Positions 8,136 through 16,594 are shown, numbered from the stretch's first letter. The stretch: 64,000 nt of DNA from Leifsonia soli (GCF_013408745.1 NZ_JACCBJ010000001.1:1116001-1180000); one strand, 5' to 3'. A program made the numbers and translations. The notes: generated by a model not told the origin, from the sequence alone.

Positions 8136-9071
8136 GTGACAGACGGACAGAACATCCTCGGCGGGCGCATCCTCGTGGTGGCCTTCGAGGGATGGAACGA
8201 CGCGGGCGAGGCGGCCAGCGGCGCAGTCAAGACGCTCAAGGAGCAGCTCGACGTCGTTCCGATCGCCGAGGTCGACCCCGAGCTCTACTTCGACTTCCAG
8301 TTCAACCGGCCGGTGGTGACCGACGACGACGGCCGCAGGCGCCTCATCTGGCCCTCTGCGGTCATCTACGGTCCGTCGCTCCCCGGGCGGGTCGGAGAGG
8401 ACCTCGCCGGCGACGCGGAGCTCACCGTCACGGGCGACAACGCGGGCAACATCTTCCTGCTGCTCGGCACGGAGCCGTCGCGCAGCTGGCGCAGCTTCAC
8501 GGCCGAGATCATGGATGTGGCGCTCGCCGCCGACATCGGAGCCGTCGTCTTCCTCGGCGCGATGCTCGCCGACGTCCCGCACACGCGGCCCATCTCCGTC
8601 TTCGCGTCCAGCGACAATGCGGCGGTGCGGGCGGAACTCGGCCTCGAGCGCTCCACGTACGAGGGGCCGGTCGGCATCCTGAGCGCGCTCGCCGAGGGAG
8701 CGGAGGACGTCGGCATCCCGACCATGATGATCTGGGCGTCCGTGCCGCACTACGTGCACAACGCGCCCAGCCCGAAGGCCGTGCTCGCGCTGATCGACAA
8801 GCTCGAGGAGCTCGTGGATGTGACCATCCCCCGCGGCACGCTCGTCGACGAGGCCGCGGCCTGGGAGTCCGGGATCGACGCGCTCGCCGCCGACGACGAG
8901 GAGATGGCCTCCTACATCCAGCAGCTCGAGCAGGCGCGCGACACCGTCGACTCGCCCGAGGCGAGCGGCGAGGCGATCGCGCAGGAGTTCGAGCGGTACC
9001 TGCGCCGCCGCGGCGACGGCCGCGACGGCGGCACGGCCGGGCGCGCGCCCGACGACCCACGCCGCGGCTGA
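8136..9071 (+). CDS. PAC2 family protein (proteasome assembly chaperone-like fold)
   Basis: 311 aa from GTG 8136, which follows a GGAAGGACGAGGG-rich ribosome site. The body matches the PAC2 family: GGRILVVAFEGWNDAGEAASGAV at the N-terminus, then GTEPSRSWRSF, IGAVVFLGAMLADVPHTRPI, YEGPVGILSAL and IPTMMIWASVPHYV. The C-terminal 60 residues are acidic then R/G/D-rich and probably disordered. Actinobacterial PAC2 proteins have no settled function; similarity to eukaryotic proteasome chaperones is structural. A TATCCT hexamer near 8080 is a plausible -10. The gene ends convergently against uppP. Confidence 0.88.
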   Translation: MTDGQNILGGRILVVAFEGWNDAGEAASGAVKTLKEQLDVVPIAEVDPELYFDFQFNRPVVTDDDGRRRLIWPSAVIYGPSLPGRVGEDLAGDAELTVTGDNAGNIFLLLGTEPSRSWRSFTAEIMDVALAADIGAVVFLGAMLADVPHTRPISVFASSDNAAVRAELGLERSTYEGPVGILSALAEGAEDVGIPTMMIWASVPHYVHNAPSPKAVLALIDKLEELVDVTIPRGTLVDEAAAWESGIDALAADDEEMASYIQQLEQARDTVDSPEASGEAIAQEFERYLRRRGDGRDGGTAGRAPDDPRRG

Positions 9072-9134
9072 GGCGCCGGGGCGTCCCGGCTCAGACCTCG
9101 CCGGTCGTAAGCACCGCGCTCGTGAGCACCGGGT

Positions 9135-9998
9135 TCACGCCTGGAGCACGCCGGTGGCCAGCAGGATCATCAGCAGGACGCCGAGAGCGATGCGGTAGAT
9201 CACGAACGGCAGGAAGCTGCGGCGCGAGATGTAGCCCATGAAGAACGCGATCACCAGCAGGCCGACGACGAACGCGACGACCGTCGCGGCCGCGGTCTCG
9301 ACCGGGCCGAACACCTCGGGCGTGCAGGTTCCCGCCTTCGCGAGCGCCGCGGTGCACGGCTCCTTGACGGCCTTGTAGAGCTGGTAGAAGCCGCTGCCGA
9401 ACACCGCGGGGAGCGCCAGCAGGAACGAGTACCGTGCCGCGGCGCGGCGCTGGTAGCCCATGAACAGCCCCGCCGTGATGGTGCCTCCGGAGCGGGAGAC
9501 GCCCGGGATGAGCGCGAGCGCCTGGGCGAGACCGAAGACGATGCCGTCGATCCAGGTCAGGTCGCGCAGCCTCTTGCGCTTCGCCCCCACCCAGTCGGCG
9601 ATGCCGAGCAGGATGCCGAACACGATGAGCGTCGTCGCGACGATCCACAGCGAGCGGAAGACCGTCTCGATCTGGTCCTGGAAGAACAGGCCGAGGACCA
9701 CGATCGGAACGCTGCCCAGGATGACGAGCCAGCCCATCCGCGCGTCGGGGTCGTTGCGCGGGATACGACCGAACAGCGCCCGGAACCACTGCGCGATGAT
9801 GCGCGTGATGTCGCGCCAGAAGTAGAGCAGCACCGCCGCTTCCGTTCCCAGCTGGATGATCGCGGTGAAGCGGGCGCCGGGGTCGGCCCCGGTTCCGAGC
9901 AGCTCGCCGACGATGCGGATGTGCGCCGACGACGAGATGGGGAGGAACTCGGTGAGCCCCTGCACGAGGCCGAGGATCAGAGCGTTGATGAAGTCCAT
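9135..9998 (-). CDS. uppP: Undecaprenyl-diphosphatase (BacA/UppP)
   Basis: 287 aa integral membrane phosphatase that recycles undecaprenyl diphosphate to the monophosphate carrier for peptidoglycan and other envelope polymers. The first family signature is at residues 14-27 ([14 protein letters not shown], with the catalytic Glu) and the second is PGVSRSGGT in the middle of the protein. About eight hydrophobic segments are visible. A short periplasmic insertion with two cysteines ([11 protein letters not shown]) may form a disulfide. The gene starts 21 bp after the M20 peptidase gene and is probably co-transcribed with it. Confidence 0.96.
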   Translation of the reverse strand: MDFINALILGLVQGLTEFLPISSSAHIRIVGELLGTGADPGARFTAIIQLGTEAAVLLYFWRDITRIIAQWFRALFGRIPRNDPDARMGWLVILGSVPIVVLGLFFQDQIETVFRSLWIVATTLIVFGILLGIADWVGAKRKRLRDLTWIDGIVFGLAQALALIPGVSRSGGTITAGLFMGYQRRAAARYSFLLALPAVFGSGFYQLYKAVKEPCTAALAKAGTCTPEVFGPVETAAATVVAFVVGLLVIAFFMGYISRRSFLPFVIYRIALGVLLMILLATGVLQA

Positions 9999-10019
9999 AC
10001 GTTGCGTCGAATCCCGGGG

Positions 10020-11339
10020 TCAGTAGGCGCGGAGCAGGTCGCGGAGCACGGTCCTACCGAACACTAGCGCGTCGAGCGGGACGCGCTCGTCCACCCCGTG
10101 GAACATGCCGGGGAAGTCGAGGTCGGCGGGCAGCCGGAGCGGCGCGAAGCCGTACCCGGTGATGCCGAGCCGGCTGAGTGCCTTGTTGTCGGTGCCGCCG
10201 GAGAGGAGGTACGGGAGCACGGGCGCGCCCGGGTCGTGCTGCTCCAGCGTGCCGGTGATGGCGTCAACCAGTCCGCCGTCGAACTCGGCCTCGAGCCCGA
10301 TGTCGCGGTGCATCACCTGGATCTCGATGTCGTCGCCGATGAGCTCGCGGACCCGGGAGAGCACCGCGTCCTCCTCGCCGGGGAGCGTGCGGATGTCGAT
10401 CAGCGCCTCCGCCGTGTCCGGGATGACGTTGTGCTTGTAGCCGGCCTCGAGCAGGGTCGGGTTCGTCGTCGTCCGGAGCGTCGCGAGGATGAATCCGGCG
10501 GCCGTCCCCGTGCGGATCACGACCTCGTCCGGTCCGATCCGCTGCGGGTCGACGTCCAGCAGGCGGCCGAGCTCGCCGATCAGCCGCGTCGTCGTCGCCG
10601 TCAGCTGGACCGGCCAGTCCTCGCGGCCGAGCGCCACGACGGCCTCCGCGAGCTTCGTGATGGCGTTGTCGCGGATGAGCCGCGAGCCGTGCGCGGCGCG
10701 GCCGCGCGCGATCAGCTTGATCCAGACGAGCGACTTCTCCCCCGTCTGCAGCAGGTACGCGCGCCGGCCCGCGAGGTCGATCGAATAGCCGCCGACCTCG
10801 CTGATCGCCTCGGTCGCGCCCGCGAACAGCTCGGGATGCGTATCGACCAGGTGGTGCGACCCGCGCCGGCCGCCGTCCTCCTCGTCGGCGAAGAACGCGA
10901 CGACGAGGTCGCGCGCCGGGCGCTCCCCCGCGCGCAGGATGTCGCCGACCGCGGTCAGGATCATCGCATCCATGTTCTTCATGTCGACGGCGCCACGGCC
11001 CCAGAGCAGGCCGTCCTTGATCTCGCCGCCGAACGGGTCGACCGACCAGTTGCGCGGATCGGCCGGCACCACGTCGAGGTGACCGTGCACGACGAGAGCG
11101 GGCTTGCCCGGATCGGCGCCGGCAACGCGGGCCACCACGCTCGCGCGGCCCGGGTCGGACTCGAACACCCGCGGCTGCAGGCCGAGCTCGACCAGCTTCG
11201 CCTCGACGTATGCGGCGGCCTCAGCTTCGCCGTTCGAGCGGCCCTCGCCGTAGTTCGTCGTGTCGAACCGGATGAGGTCTCTGGCGATGATCGCGGTCTC
11301 GTCGAGGTCGGGCTCGGTCGCGCGGAGTTCGTCGGTCAT
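10020..11339 (-). CDS. M20/M25/M40 family zinc metallopeptidase
   Basis: 439 aa, a cytosolic co-catalytic metallopeptidase of the ArgE/DapE/CPG2 type. Metal ligands are seen in VVHGHLDVVP (about residues 83-92), WGRGAVDMKNMDA (113-125) and the DEEDGG general-base motif near 152-157. Towards the C-terminus LLSGGTDNKAL and FHGVDERV supply the remaining ligands. The dimerisation (lid) domain lies between. Substrate (acyl amino acid or dipeptide) cannot be assigned. ATG 11339 is preceded at 6 nt by TAGCGT (11351-11346), so it is probably leaderless. It is the first gene of a two-gene unit with uppP. Confidence 0.92.
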   Translation of the reverse strand: MTDELRATEPDLDETAIIARDLIRFDTTNYGEGRSNGEAEAAAYVEAKLVELGLQPRVFESDPGRASVVARVAGADPGKPALVVHGHLDVVPADPRNWSVDPFGGEIKDGLLWGRGAVDMKNMDAMILTAVGDILRAGERPARDLVVAFFADEEDGGRRGSHHLVDTHPELFAGATEAISEVGGYSIDLAGRRAYLLQTGEKSLVWIKLIARGRAAHGSRLIRDNAITKLAEAVVALGREDWPVQLTATTTRLIGELGRLLDVDPQRIGPDEVVIRTGTAAGFILATLRTTTNPTLLEAGYKHNVIPDTAEALIDIRTLPGEEDAVLSRVRELIGDDIEIQVMHRDIGLEAEFDGGLVDAITGTLEQHDPGAPVLPYLLSGGTDNKALSRLGITGYGFAPLRLPADLDFPGMFHGVDERVPLDALVFGRTVLRDLLRAY

Positions 11340-11424
11340 CCCACCACGCTACCGGGCGCATCCGGTCGCCGCCCCGCCACGCCCGAGGTGTGTGGACGAG
11401 TGATCCTGTGTGGAGAATCCGTGC

Positions 11425-11430
11425 TATCGT
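11425..11430 (+). promoter_or_regulatory. Candidate -10 element for tRNA-Leu
   Basis: TATCGT ends 42 nt before the mature tRNA. A start near 11437 would give a 5' leader of about 35 nt for RNase P removal. No convincing -35 is visible. Confidence 0.4.
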
Positions 11431-11472
11431 CTTTCTTCGGCAGCCGGAGAAGTTCGGCGGCCGTCTCACCTC

Positions 11473-11557
11473 GTCCGGGTGGCGGAAATGGCAGACGCGC
11501 TAGCTTGAGGTGCTAGTGCCCGTATAGGGCGTGGGGGTTCAAGTCCCCCCTCGGACA
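11473..11557 (+). tRNA. tRNA-Leu (anticodon GAG)
   Basis: This 85-nt sequence folds as a class II tRNA. The acceptor arm GTCCGGG (11473-11479) pairs with CTCGGAC (11550-11556) with one G-U, and the discriminator A is at 11557. The anticodon stem TAGC/GCTA holds the loop TTGAGGT, so the anticodon is GAG, reading CUC and CUU. The long variable arm (TGCCCGTATAGGGCG) identifies it as Leu. The T-arm is GGGGG-TTCAAGT-CCCCC. CCA is not encoded. Confidence 0.97.
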
Positions 11558-11575
11558 CAGAACGCGGAAGCGGAC

Positions 11576-11608
11576 GGAAGGCCCCGGTCACAGCGACCGG
11601 GGCCTTCC
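11576..11608 (+). terminator. Hairpin terminator of the tRNA-Leu unit
   Basis: A perfect 14-bp stem (GGAAGGCCCCGGTC at 11576-11589 with its complement at 11595-11608) encloses the loop ACAGC, 19 bp after the tRNA. It has no U-run, the form usual in high-GC actinobacteria. Confidence 0.75.
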
Positions 11609-11633
11609 GCATTCCCGGGACTATGGTGTCGCC

Positions 11634-12617
11634 ATGCCCCGCAGCAAACGATCGTCGAGCCTGTTCACGGTGCTGCTCGCCTTCGCGGCGAACATCCTGG
11701 TCGCGATCGCCAAGACTATCGCGGCCGCGATCACGGGGTCGGCATCCCTGGTGGCCGAGGCCGCGCACTCGTGGGCCGACGCCGGCAACGAGATCTTCCT
11801 CATCCAGGCCGAACGCTCCGCCGTGCGCCCGCGCGACGCGTCGCACCCCGGCGGGTACGGCCGCGACGCGTACGTCTGGAGCCTGTTCGCCGCCGTCGGG
11901 CTGTTCACCGCAGGCGCCGTCGTCTCCGTCATGCACGGCGTCCAGGCCCTCGGCTCGACGGAAGCGGATTCGGACTACCTCGTCGGCTATCTCGTGCTTG
12001 CGGCCGCCTTCGTCCTCGAAGGCATCTCGTTCCTCCAGTCGTACCGGCAGGCGCACGCGAAGGCCGACTCCTCCGGCACCGGGACGTTCGAGCACGTGTT
12101 CAGAACATCGAACCCGACCCTGCGCGCGGTGTTCGCGGAGGACTCCGCCGCTCTCGTCGGTCTCGTGATCGCCTTCCTCGGACTGCTGCTGCACGAGCTC
12201 ACGGGCAATCCGTTCTGGGACGCGCTCGGATCCATCCTGATCGGAGTGCTCCTGGCGGTCGTCGCGGTCGTCCTCATCGAGCGCAACCGCCGGTTCCTGC
12301 TCGGGCAACCCGGCTCGGACCGCGCGTGGCAGGCCGCGCTCGGCGCGCTGCTCGCGCACCCCGAGGTCGAGACCGTGACGTACCTGCACCTCGAGTACGT
12401 CGGCCCGGAGCGCTTCTATCTCGTCGCCGCGGTCGATCTCGTCGGCAACGACCGCGAGTCCGACGTCGCGGTCGACCTCCAGGCCGTCGAGGCGGCACTG
12501 GAGAGCTCCGAGTGGATCACGGAAGCCGTCATCACGCTGTCCCGGCCCGGCGCCGCGCCCCTCAGCGTCACGTCCTCCGGAACCGGAACCGAGGCGGACG
12601 TGGCCGCAAATAGCTAG
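11634..12617 (+). CDS. Cation diffusion facilitator (CDF) metal exporter
   Basis: 327 aa. It carries the CDF pattern of membrane helices with a metal site in helix 2 and another in helix 5: LVAEAAHSWADAGNEIFL (H and D ligands, about residues 37-54) and VFAEDSAALVGLVIAFLG. A cytoplasmic ferredoxin-like domain follows after residue 210. CDF proteins export Zn, Fe, Co or Mn by proton antiport; the metal cannot be told. TATGGT at 11622-11627, exactly 6 nt before ATG 11634, is a leaderless-type promoter. The next gene, a WYL regulator, begins 39 bp downstream on the same strand. Confidence 0.92.
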   Translation: MPRSKRSSSLFTVLLAFAANILVAIAKTIAAAITGSASLVAEAAHSWADAGNEIFLIQAERSAVRPRDASHPGGYGRDAYVWSLFAAVGLFTAGAVVSVMHGVQALGSTEADSDYLVGYLVLAAAFVLEGISFLQSYRQAHAKADSSGTGTFEHVFRTSNPTLRAVFAEDSAALVGLVIAFLGLLLHELTGNPFWDALGSILIGVLLAVVAVVLIERNRRFLLGQPGSDRAWQAALGALLAHPEVETVTYLHLEYVGPERFYLVAAVDLVGNDRESDVAVDLQAVEAALESSEWITEAVITLSRPGAAPLSVTSSGTGTEADVAANS

Positions 12618-12656
12618 CGGTCAGTTTCCGACCGCAAGCCTGTGCAGAATGGGAGC

Positions 12657-13658
12657 ATGGCAAGTACCGGCTCCCGCTCGCTCCAGCTCCTCTCTCTCCT
12701 CCAGTCCCATCGGTACTGGCCCGGACAGGAGCTCGCCGACCGTCTCGGCATCTCGCCGCGCACTCTGCGCCGCGACATCGAGCGCCTGCGCGACCTGGGA
12801 TACCCGGTCGACGCCACCCGCGGCGTGTCCGGCGGGTACCAGCTCGCCGCCGGCGCGTCCCTGCCTCCGCTGGTCGTCGACGACGACGAGGCCGTCGCGC
12901 TCGCCGTCGGCCTGCGGACCGCCGCGCAGAGCGGAATCGCGGGCGTCGACGAGGCCTCCGTGCGCGCCCTCGCCAAGGTCGTCCAGGTGATGCCGCCGCG
13001 GCTACGGCGCCGGGTCGACGCGCTCCGGATGACGACGCTGTCCACCACCTTCGGGCCGACGCCGCAGACCGACCCCGGCATCCTCACCGCCTTCGCTCAG
13101 GCGTGCCGCGACGAGGAGCGGATCGAGTTCGCCTACGTCGCCCGCGACGGCCAGGCCTCCAGGCGCACCGTCGAGCCGCACCGGCTCGTCTCCGTCGAGC
13201 GCCGCTGGTACCTGGTCGCCTACGACCTCACCCGCTTCGACTGGCGCAGCTTCCGCCTCGACCGCATCGCCGATCCGCACCCGACCGGCGCCCGATTCCG
13301 ACCGCGGGCCCTCCCTGCGGAGGATGCGGTCGAGTACGTCCGGCAGTCGCTGCACAGCGCGGTGGAGCCGATGATCGTCGACGCCGTCATCGATGCTCCC
13401 AACGACCGCGTCGTCGACGTGCTCGGGCGATGGGCGACGGTCGACGACCGCGGTGACGGCACCTGCGCGGTCAAGATCACCGCGGACAGCGCGGAGTGGG
13501 CCCTCTTCGGGCTCGCGGCGGTGGACGCGCCTTTCCACATCCTCGGCCCGGAGGAGGCGGTGATCGCCGCGGCCGACTGGGGCGAGCGATTCACCCGCTC
13601 CGCACTGGCGCTCACCGCCGAGGCAGCCGCCCCGGCCGGCCCCGCCACCACCTCGTAG
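12657..13658 (+). CDS. HTH/WYL-domain transcriptional regulator (YafY-like)
   Basis: 333 aa. An N-terminal DeoR-like HTH (LQLLSLLQSHRYWPGQELADRLGISPRTLRRDIERLR, residues 8-45) leads into a WYL domain with SVERRWYLVAYDL and RLDRI, then a WCX extension. ATG 12657 is preferred over GTG 12642: CAGAAT at 12645-12650 lies 6 nt before ATG and fits a leaderless -10, while GGGAG is only 1 nt from ATG and too close to act as a ribosome site. It is flanked by a metal exporter and a ferritin-VIT gene, so metal or stress control is plausible but unproven. Confidence 0.9.
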   Translation: MASTGSRSLQLLSLLQSHRYWPGQELADRLGISPRTLRRDIERLRDLGYPVDATRGVSGGYQLAAGASLPPLVVDDDEAVALAVGLRTAAQSGIAGVDEASVRALAKVVQVMPPRLRRRVDALRMTTLSTTFGPTPQTDPGILTAFAQACRDEERIEFAYVARDGQASRRTVEPHRLVSVERRWYLVAYDLTRFDWRSFRLDRIADPHPTGARFRPRALPAEDAVEYVRQSLHSAVEPMIVDAVIDAPNDRVVDVLGRWATVDDRGDGTCAVKITADSAEWALFGLAAVDAPFHILGPEEAVIAAADWGERFTRSALALTAEAAAPAGPATTS

Positions 13659-13668
13659 ACTGGAGGGG

Positions 13669-14757
13669 ATGACGACAACAGCCCGAACCCCGAGCCCCGC
13701 CGACATCAGGCGGTGGCGCCGCTACCTGGCCGACGAGCGCGCGGAGGCCTCCGTGTACCGCGATCTCGCCAGCCGCCGACAGGGCGAGGAGCGCGAGATC
13801 CTGCTCGCGCTGGCCGAGGCGGAACGCCGGCACGAGCAGCACTGGGTCGACCTGCTCGGGGCGCAGGCAGGCCGTCCGCTGAAGGGCGACATCCGCACCC
13901 GTCTGCTCGGCTGGCTCGCCCGGCGGTTCGGCTCCGTCTTCGTGCTCGCCCTGGCGCAGCGCGCCGAGGCCCGCTCGCCGTACGCGGCCGACTCCGACGC
14001 CACGCCGCAGATGGCGGCCGACGAGCAGGTGCACGAAGAGGTCGTCCGCGCCCTCGCGGCCCGCGGCAGGCAGCGGCTCTCCGGAACGTTCCGCGCCGCC
14101 GTCTTCGGTGCGAACGACGGCCTCGTCAGCAACCTGGCCCTCGTGCTCGGTGTGAGCGCGAGCGGGGTCCCCACCCACGTCGTGCTCCTCACCGGCATTT
14201 CCGGCCTCCTCGCCGGAGCGCTCAGCATGGGCGCGGGAGAGTACGTGTCGGTGCGGTCGCAGCGTGAGCTGCTGGAGGCATCCACCCCGAACCCCGCGAC
14301 AGGCTCGGCCCTGCCCCACCTCGATGTCGATGCCAACGAGCTCACGCTGGTCTACCGCGCGCGCGGCATGACGCCGGAGGCGGCGGCGGACCACGCACGC
14401 GAGGTCCTGTCGACGCTCCAGGCGGTCACCTCCCCCATTCCCCTGGGCCCGGCGGTCGACGAGGACGAGCACGAGGCGATCGGCACGGGATGGAACGCGG
14501 CCCTCTCGAGCTTCTGCTTCTTCGCCTCCGGGGCGCTCATCCCGATCCTGCCGTTCCTGTTCGGGCTGACCGGGACCGCGGCGATCGTCGTCTCGGCTCT
14601 GCTCGTCGGGATCGTGCTGCTCGGCACGGGAGCGGTCGTCGGCCTGCTCTCCGGTGCTTCCCCGCTGAAGCGGGCGATCCGTCAGCTGCTCATCGGCTAC
14701 GGAGCGGCCGCGGCCACCTATCTCCTCGGTCTGCTGTTCGGCGCCACCGTCGGCTGA
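13669..14757 (+). CDS. VIT1/CCC1-type iron/manganese transporter with N-terminal ferritin-like domain
   Basis: 362 aa. Residues 10-140 form a ferritin/rubrerythrin-like four-helix segment with E-rich metal-type motifs (YLADERAEASVYRDLA, AEAERRHEQHW, ADEQVHEEVV). Residues 140-362 form the VIT domain (FGANDGLVSNLALVLG, SMGAGEYVSVRSQREL, then paired C-terminal helices). Such fusions are known in bacteria and probably take up or export Fe(II)/Mn(II) with a soluble metal sensor. Start ATG 13669 follows TAGACT (13656-13661) by 7 nt; that hexamer begins with the TAG stop codon of the preceding regulator. Confidence 0.93.
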   Translation: MTTTARTPSPADIRRWRRYLADERAEASVYRDLASRRQGEEREILLALAEAERRHEQHWVDLLGAQAGRPLKGDIRTRLLGWLARRFGSVFVLALAQRAEARSPYAADSDATPQMAADEQVHEEVVRALAARGRQRLSGTFRAAVFGANDGLVSNLALVLGVSASGVPTHVVLLTGISGLLAGALSMGAGEYVSVRSQRELLEASTPNPATGSALPHLDVDANELTLVYRARGMTPEAAADHAREVLSTLQAVTSPIPLGPAVDEDEHEAIGTGWNAALSSFCFFASGALIPILPFLFGLTGTAAIVVSALLVGIVLLGTGAVVGLLSGASPLKRAIRQLLIGYGAAAATYLLGLLFGATVG

Positions 14758-14766
14758 GCCGGCCGG

Positions 14767-15273
14767 CTAGCGCCGACGGCCGCCGTCGGTGCCGTAGGCG
14801 ACGGCGCCGACCAGCGGGATGAGCAGGAACCACAGCCACGAGTACTGGTACCCCCATGCCATCCCGGTGAGGAAGAACAGGATCACCGACACGAACGGGA
14901 TGATCGAGACCGCCAGGAGACCCCAGCGGGAGGACGGCTCGCGGCCACCCTGGCCGTACGGCTGCGGCTGAGCGGGATACGACGGAGCCGGATACGGCTG
15001 ACCCGGATAGGGCTGGCCCGGCTGTGCACCCGCGGGGGCGGCGCCCCCGGGCTCGGCGGGCCCGTCCAGCCGCAGACCGCCGGGGAGGTCCGCGAAGAGC
15101 GGAGCGAGGTCGCCCCGCGTCACCGCGGAGCGGGCCGCGGCGGAACGCGTCTGCAGCTCCTGATCGGTGAGCCGCCCCTGGGCGGCATGGGCCTGCAGGG
15201 CTGCGACCGCGCGCTCGCGCTCATCGTGGCTGAGGCGCAGTGACGCGCCGGAGGGATCCGTGATGTCCGACAT
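14767..15273 (-). CDS. DUF1707 protein with proline-rich linker and two membrane helices
   Basis: 168 aa. The N-terminus MSDITDPSGASLRLSHDERERAVAALQAHAAQGRLTDQELQTR is a DUF1707/SHOCT-like helical motif, ending in LAPLFADLPGG. A tyrosine/proline/glutamine-rich linker (repeats of QPYPGQ type, about residues 75-105) is followed by two hydrophobic helices. Function is unknown; such proteins are usually membrane-tethered and sometimes regulatory. ATG 15273 is chosen over an upstream alternative because it gives the DUF1707 start. CATACT at 15286-15281 lies 7 nt upstream, near-consensus for a leaderless -10. It diverges from the SOS-boxed DUF6504 gene. Confidence 0.82.
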   Translation of the reverse strand: MSDITDPSGASLRLSHDERERAVAALQAHAAQGRLTDQELQTRSAAARSAVTRGDLAPLFADLPGGLRLDGPAEPGGAAPAGAQPGQPYPGQPYPAPSYPAQPQPYGQGGREPSSRWGLLAVSIIPFVSVILFFLTGMAWGYQYSWLWFLLIPLVGAVAYGTDGGRRR

Positions 15274-15357
15274 AGACGCCAGTATGGCAGCGACGCGTCG
15301 CATCCACGATGGTCATCGCGGGGGGTGCGATGTCGCGGACCGCGGGTACACTCTCTT

Positions 15358-15373
15358 TCGAACATACGTTCGA
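15358..15373. promoter_or_regulatory. LexA (SOS) box upstream of the DUF6504 gene
   Basis: TCGAACATACGTTCGA is a perfect palindrome that fits the actinobacterial/Bacillus-type SOS consensus TCGAACnnnnGTTCGA. A TACACT -10 at 15347-15352 puts the transcription start at about 15359, inside the box, so LexA should block initiation directly. The same 16 bases recur at 17124. Confidence 0.9.
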
Positions 15374-15390
15374 CAGACGAGGTGAGCAGC

Positions 15391-15681
15391 ATGACCGAGA
15401 TCGACGAGACGGTCGCCGTCTGGACGACCGACGAGGGCGTCCCCACCCGGCTCGTGTGGAGATCCACGCGGTACCGGGTCTCCGACACGCCGACGGTGTG
15501 GGCGGAGGTCTGCACCTGGTGGCGGCCGTTCGGCGAGCACCGCTACCCGATCGGCAGCGTCCCGCGGTCGATCGGCGGCTGGCGGTTCCAGGGCACGAGC
15601 GAGGACGGCGTGGCGCACGTGTTCGACGTACGCCACGACGCGACCGCGCGGTCGTGGCGGCTGGTCCGCGTTTTCGACTGA
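15391..15681 (+). CDS. SOS-controlled DUF6504 family protein
   Basis: 96 aa, soluble, with no signal or membrane segment. It is rich in W and R with beta-like stretches (VWTTDEGVPTRLVWRSTRYRV, CTWWRPFGEHRYPIGS, ARSWRLVRVFD). I take it as the DUF6504 family, which is often found beside actinobacterial imuA-imuB-dnaE2 clusters. The ribosome site GAGGTGAGC lies 4-12 nt before ATG 15391. A perfect LexA box 17 bp upstream of the start, identical to the one before imuA, makes it a co-regulated damage-response gene and a candidate accessory of the mutasome. Function is unknown. Confidence 0.83.
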   Translation: MTEIDETVAVWTTDEGVPTRLVWRSTRYRVSDTPTVWAEVCTWWRPFGEHRYPIGSVPRSIGGWRFQGTSEDGVAHVFDVRHDATARSWRLVRVFD

Positions 15682-15732
15682 TCGCAGCGTGGCTCGCACG
15701 CCCCGCGCATCCCGTCGCATAGCCTCCATCGG

Positions 15733-16578
15733 GTGATGGACGACCGCTACGGATCCGATGTGCTCGCCGGCGACTGGCGGCAGGCCGGGAGGAAGCCCGT
15801 CCCGACCGTCGAGGCCGTGACGGATCTGGTGCTGGAAGATGCGGCATCCGGCTTCTGCGGCGCCGTCACGCGGCTCGAAGCGCAGACGGTCGAGCTCGAG
15901 GACTACTTCGGCAAGAAGCGCGTCTTCCCGCTGTCCGGCTCGTTCCTCATCGACGGGGAGCCGGTGCGCCTGGCCGTCCCGTCACGTGCGCCCGCCGGTC
16001 CGACGCGGACGGCATCCGGATCGTTCGCGGTCGGCGACCAGAAGGCGCGGGTCGCCCGCGCCAGCCGGATCTTCGTCGAGGGACGCCACGACGCCGAACT
16101 GGTCGAACGGGTCTGGGGCGACGACCTTCGTGTGGAAGGCGTCGTCGTCGAGTACCTCGAAGGCGTCGACGATCTCGACGCGATCGTCCGCGAGTTCCAG
16201 CCGGATCGTGGCCGGCGCATCGGCGTCCTGGTGGACCACCTGGTCCCCGGATCGAAGGAGAGCAGGATCGCGGAGCAGGTGGCGCGCGGACCGTACGGCG
16301 CCCACGTCCTCGTCGTCGGCCATCCGTACATCGACATCTGGCAGGCGGTGAAGCCGCAGCGGGTCGGCCTCGAGGCCTGGCCGAGCATCCCGCGGTCGGT
16401 CTCCTGGAAGCACGGCATCTGCGCCGCCCTCGGTCTTCCGCACGAGACGCAGGCCGACATCGCGCGCGCCTGGAAGCGCATCCTCGGCCGGGTCCGTTCC
16501 TACACCGACCTCGAGCCGGAGCTGCTCGGCCGCGTCGAGCAGCTGATCGACTTCGTCACCGAGCCGCCGGGGCGGTAG
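15733..16578 (+). CDS. DUF3097 protein, TOPRIM-like
   Basis: 281 aa from GTG 15733 (ATG 15736 is the in-frame alternative). It opens with DRYGSDVLAGDW, which I recognise as DUF3097. Residues 112-215 read as a TOPRIM-like fold. RIFVEGRHDAELVERVWG has the conserved Glu116-Gly117 and Asp120. Fifty-two residues later comes IGVLVDHLVPGSKESRIA, resembling the RNase M5 strand-loop TDPDxPGExIR with one acidic residue kept (Asp168). The C-terminus holds an ISWKHG-like segment and helices. TAGCCT at 15720-15725 is 7 nt before GTG, so a leaderless start is likely. The fold call is my inference. Confidence 0.85.
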   Translation: MMDDRYGSDVLAGDWRQAGRKPVPTVEAVTDLVLEDAASGFCGAVTRLEAQTVELEDYFGKKRVFPLSGSFLIDGEPVRLAVPSRAPAGPTRTASGSFAVGDQKARVARASRIFVEGRHDAELVERVWGDDLRVEGVVVEYLEGVDDLDAIVREFQPDRGRRIGVLVDHLVPGSKESRIAEQVARGPYGAHVLVVGHPYIDIWQAVKPQRVGLEAWPSIPRSVSWKHGICAALGLPHETQADIARAWKRILGRVRSYTDLEPELLGRVEQLIDFVTEPPGR

Positions 16579-16594
16579 GCACGACCCGCACCGC

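Noticed and set aside
9100..9140. Short direct repeats (CGTAAGCACCG / CGTGAGCACCG) between PAC2 and uppP
   Set aside because: Too short and imperfect to call an element; could be a weak terminator region only.
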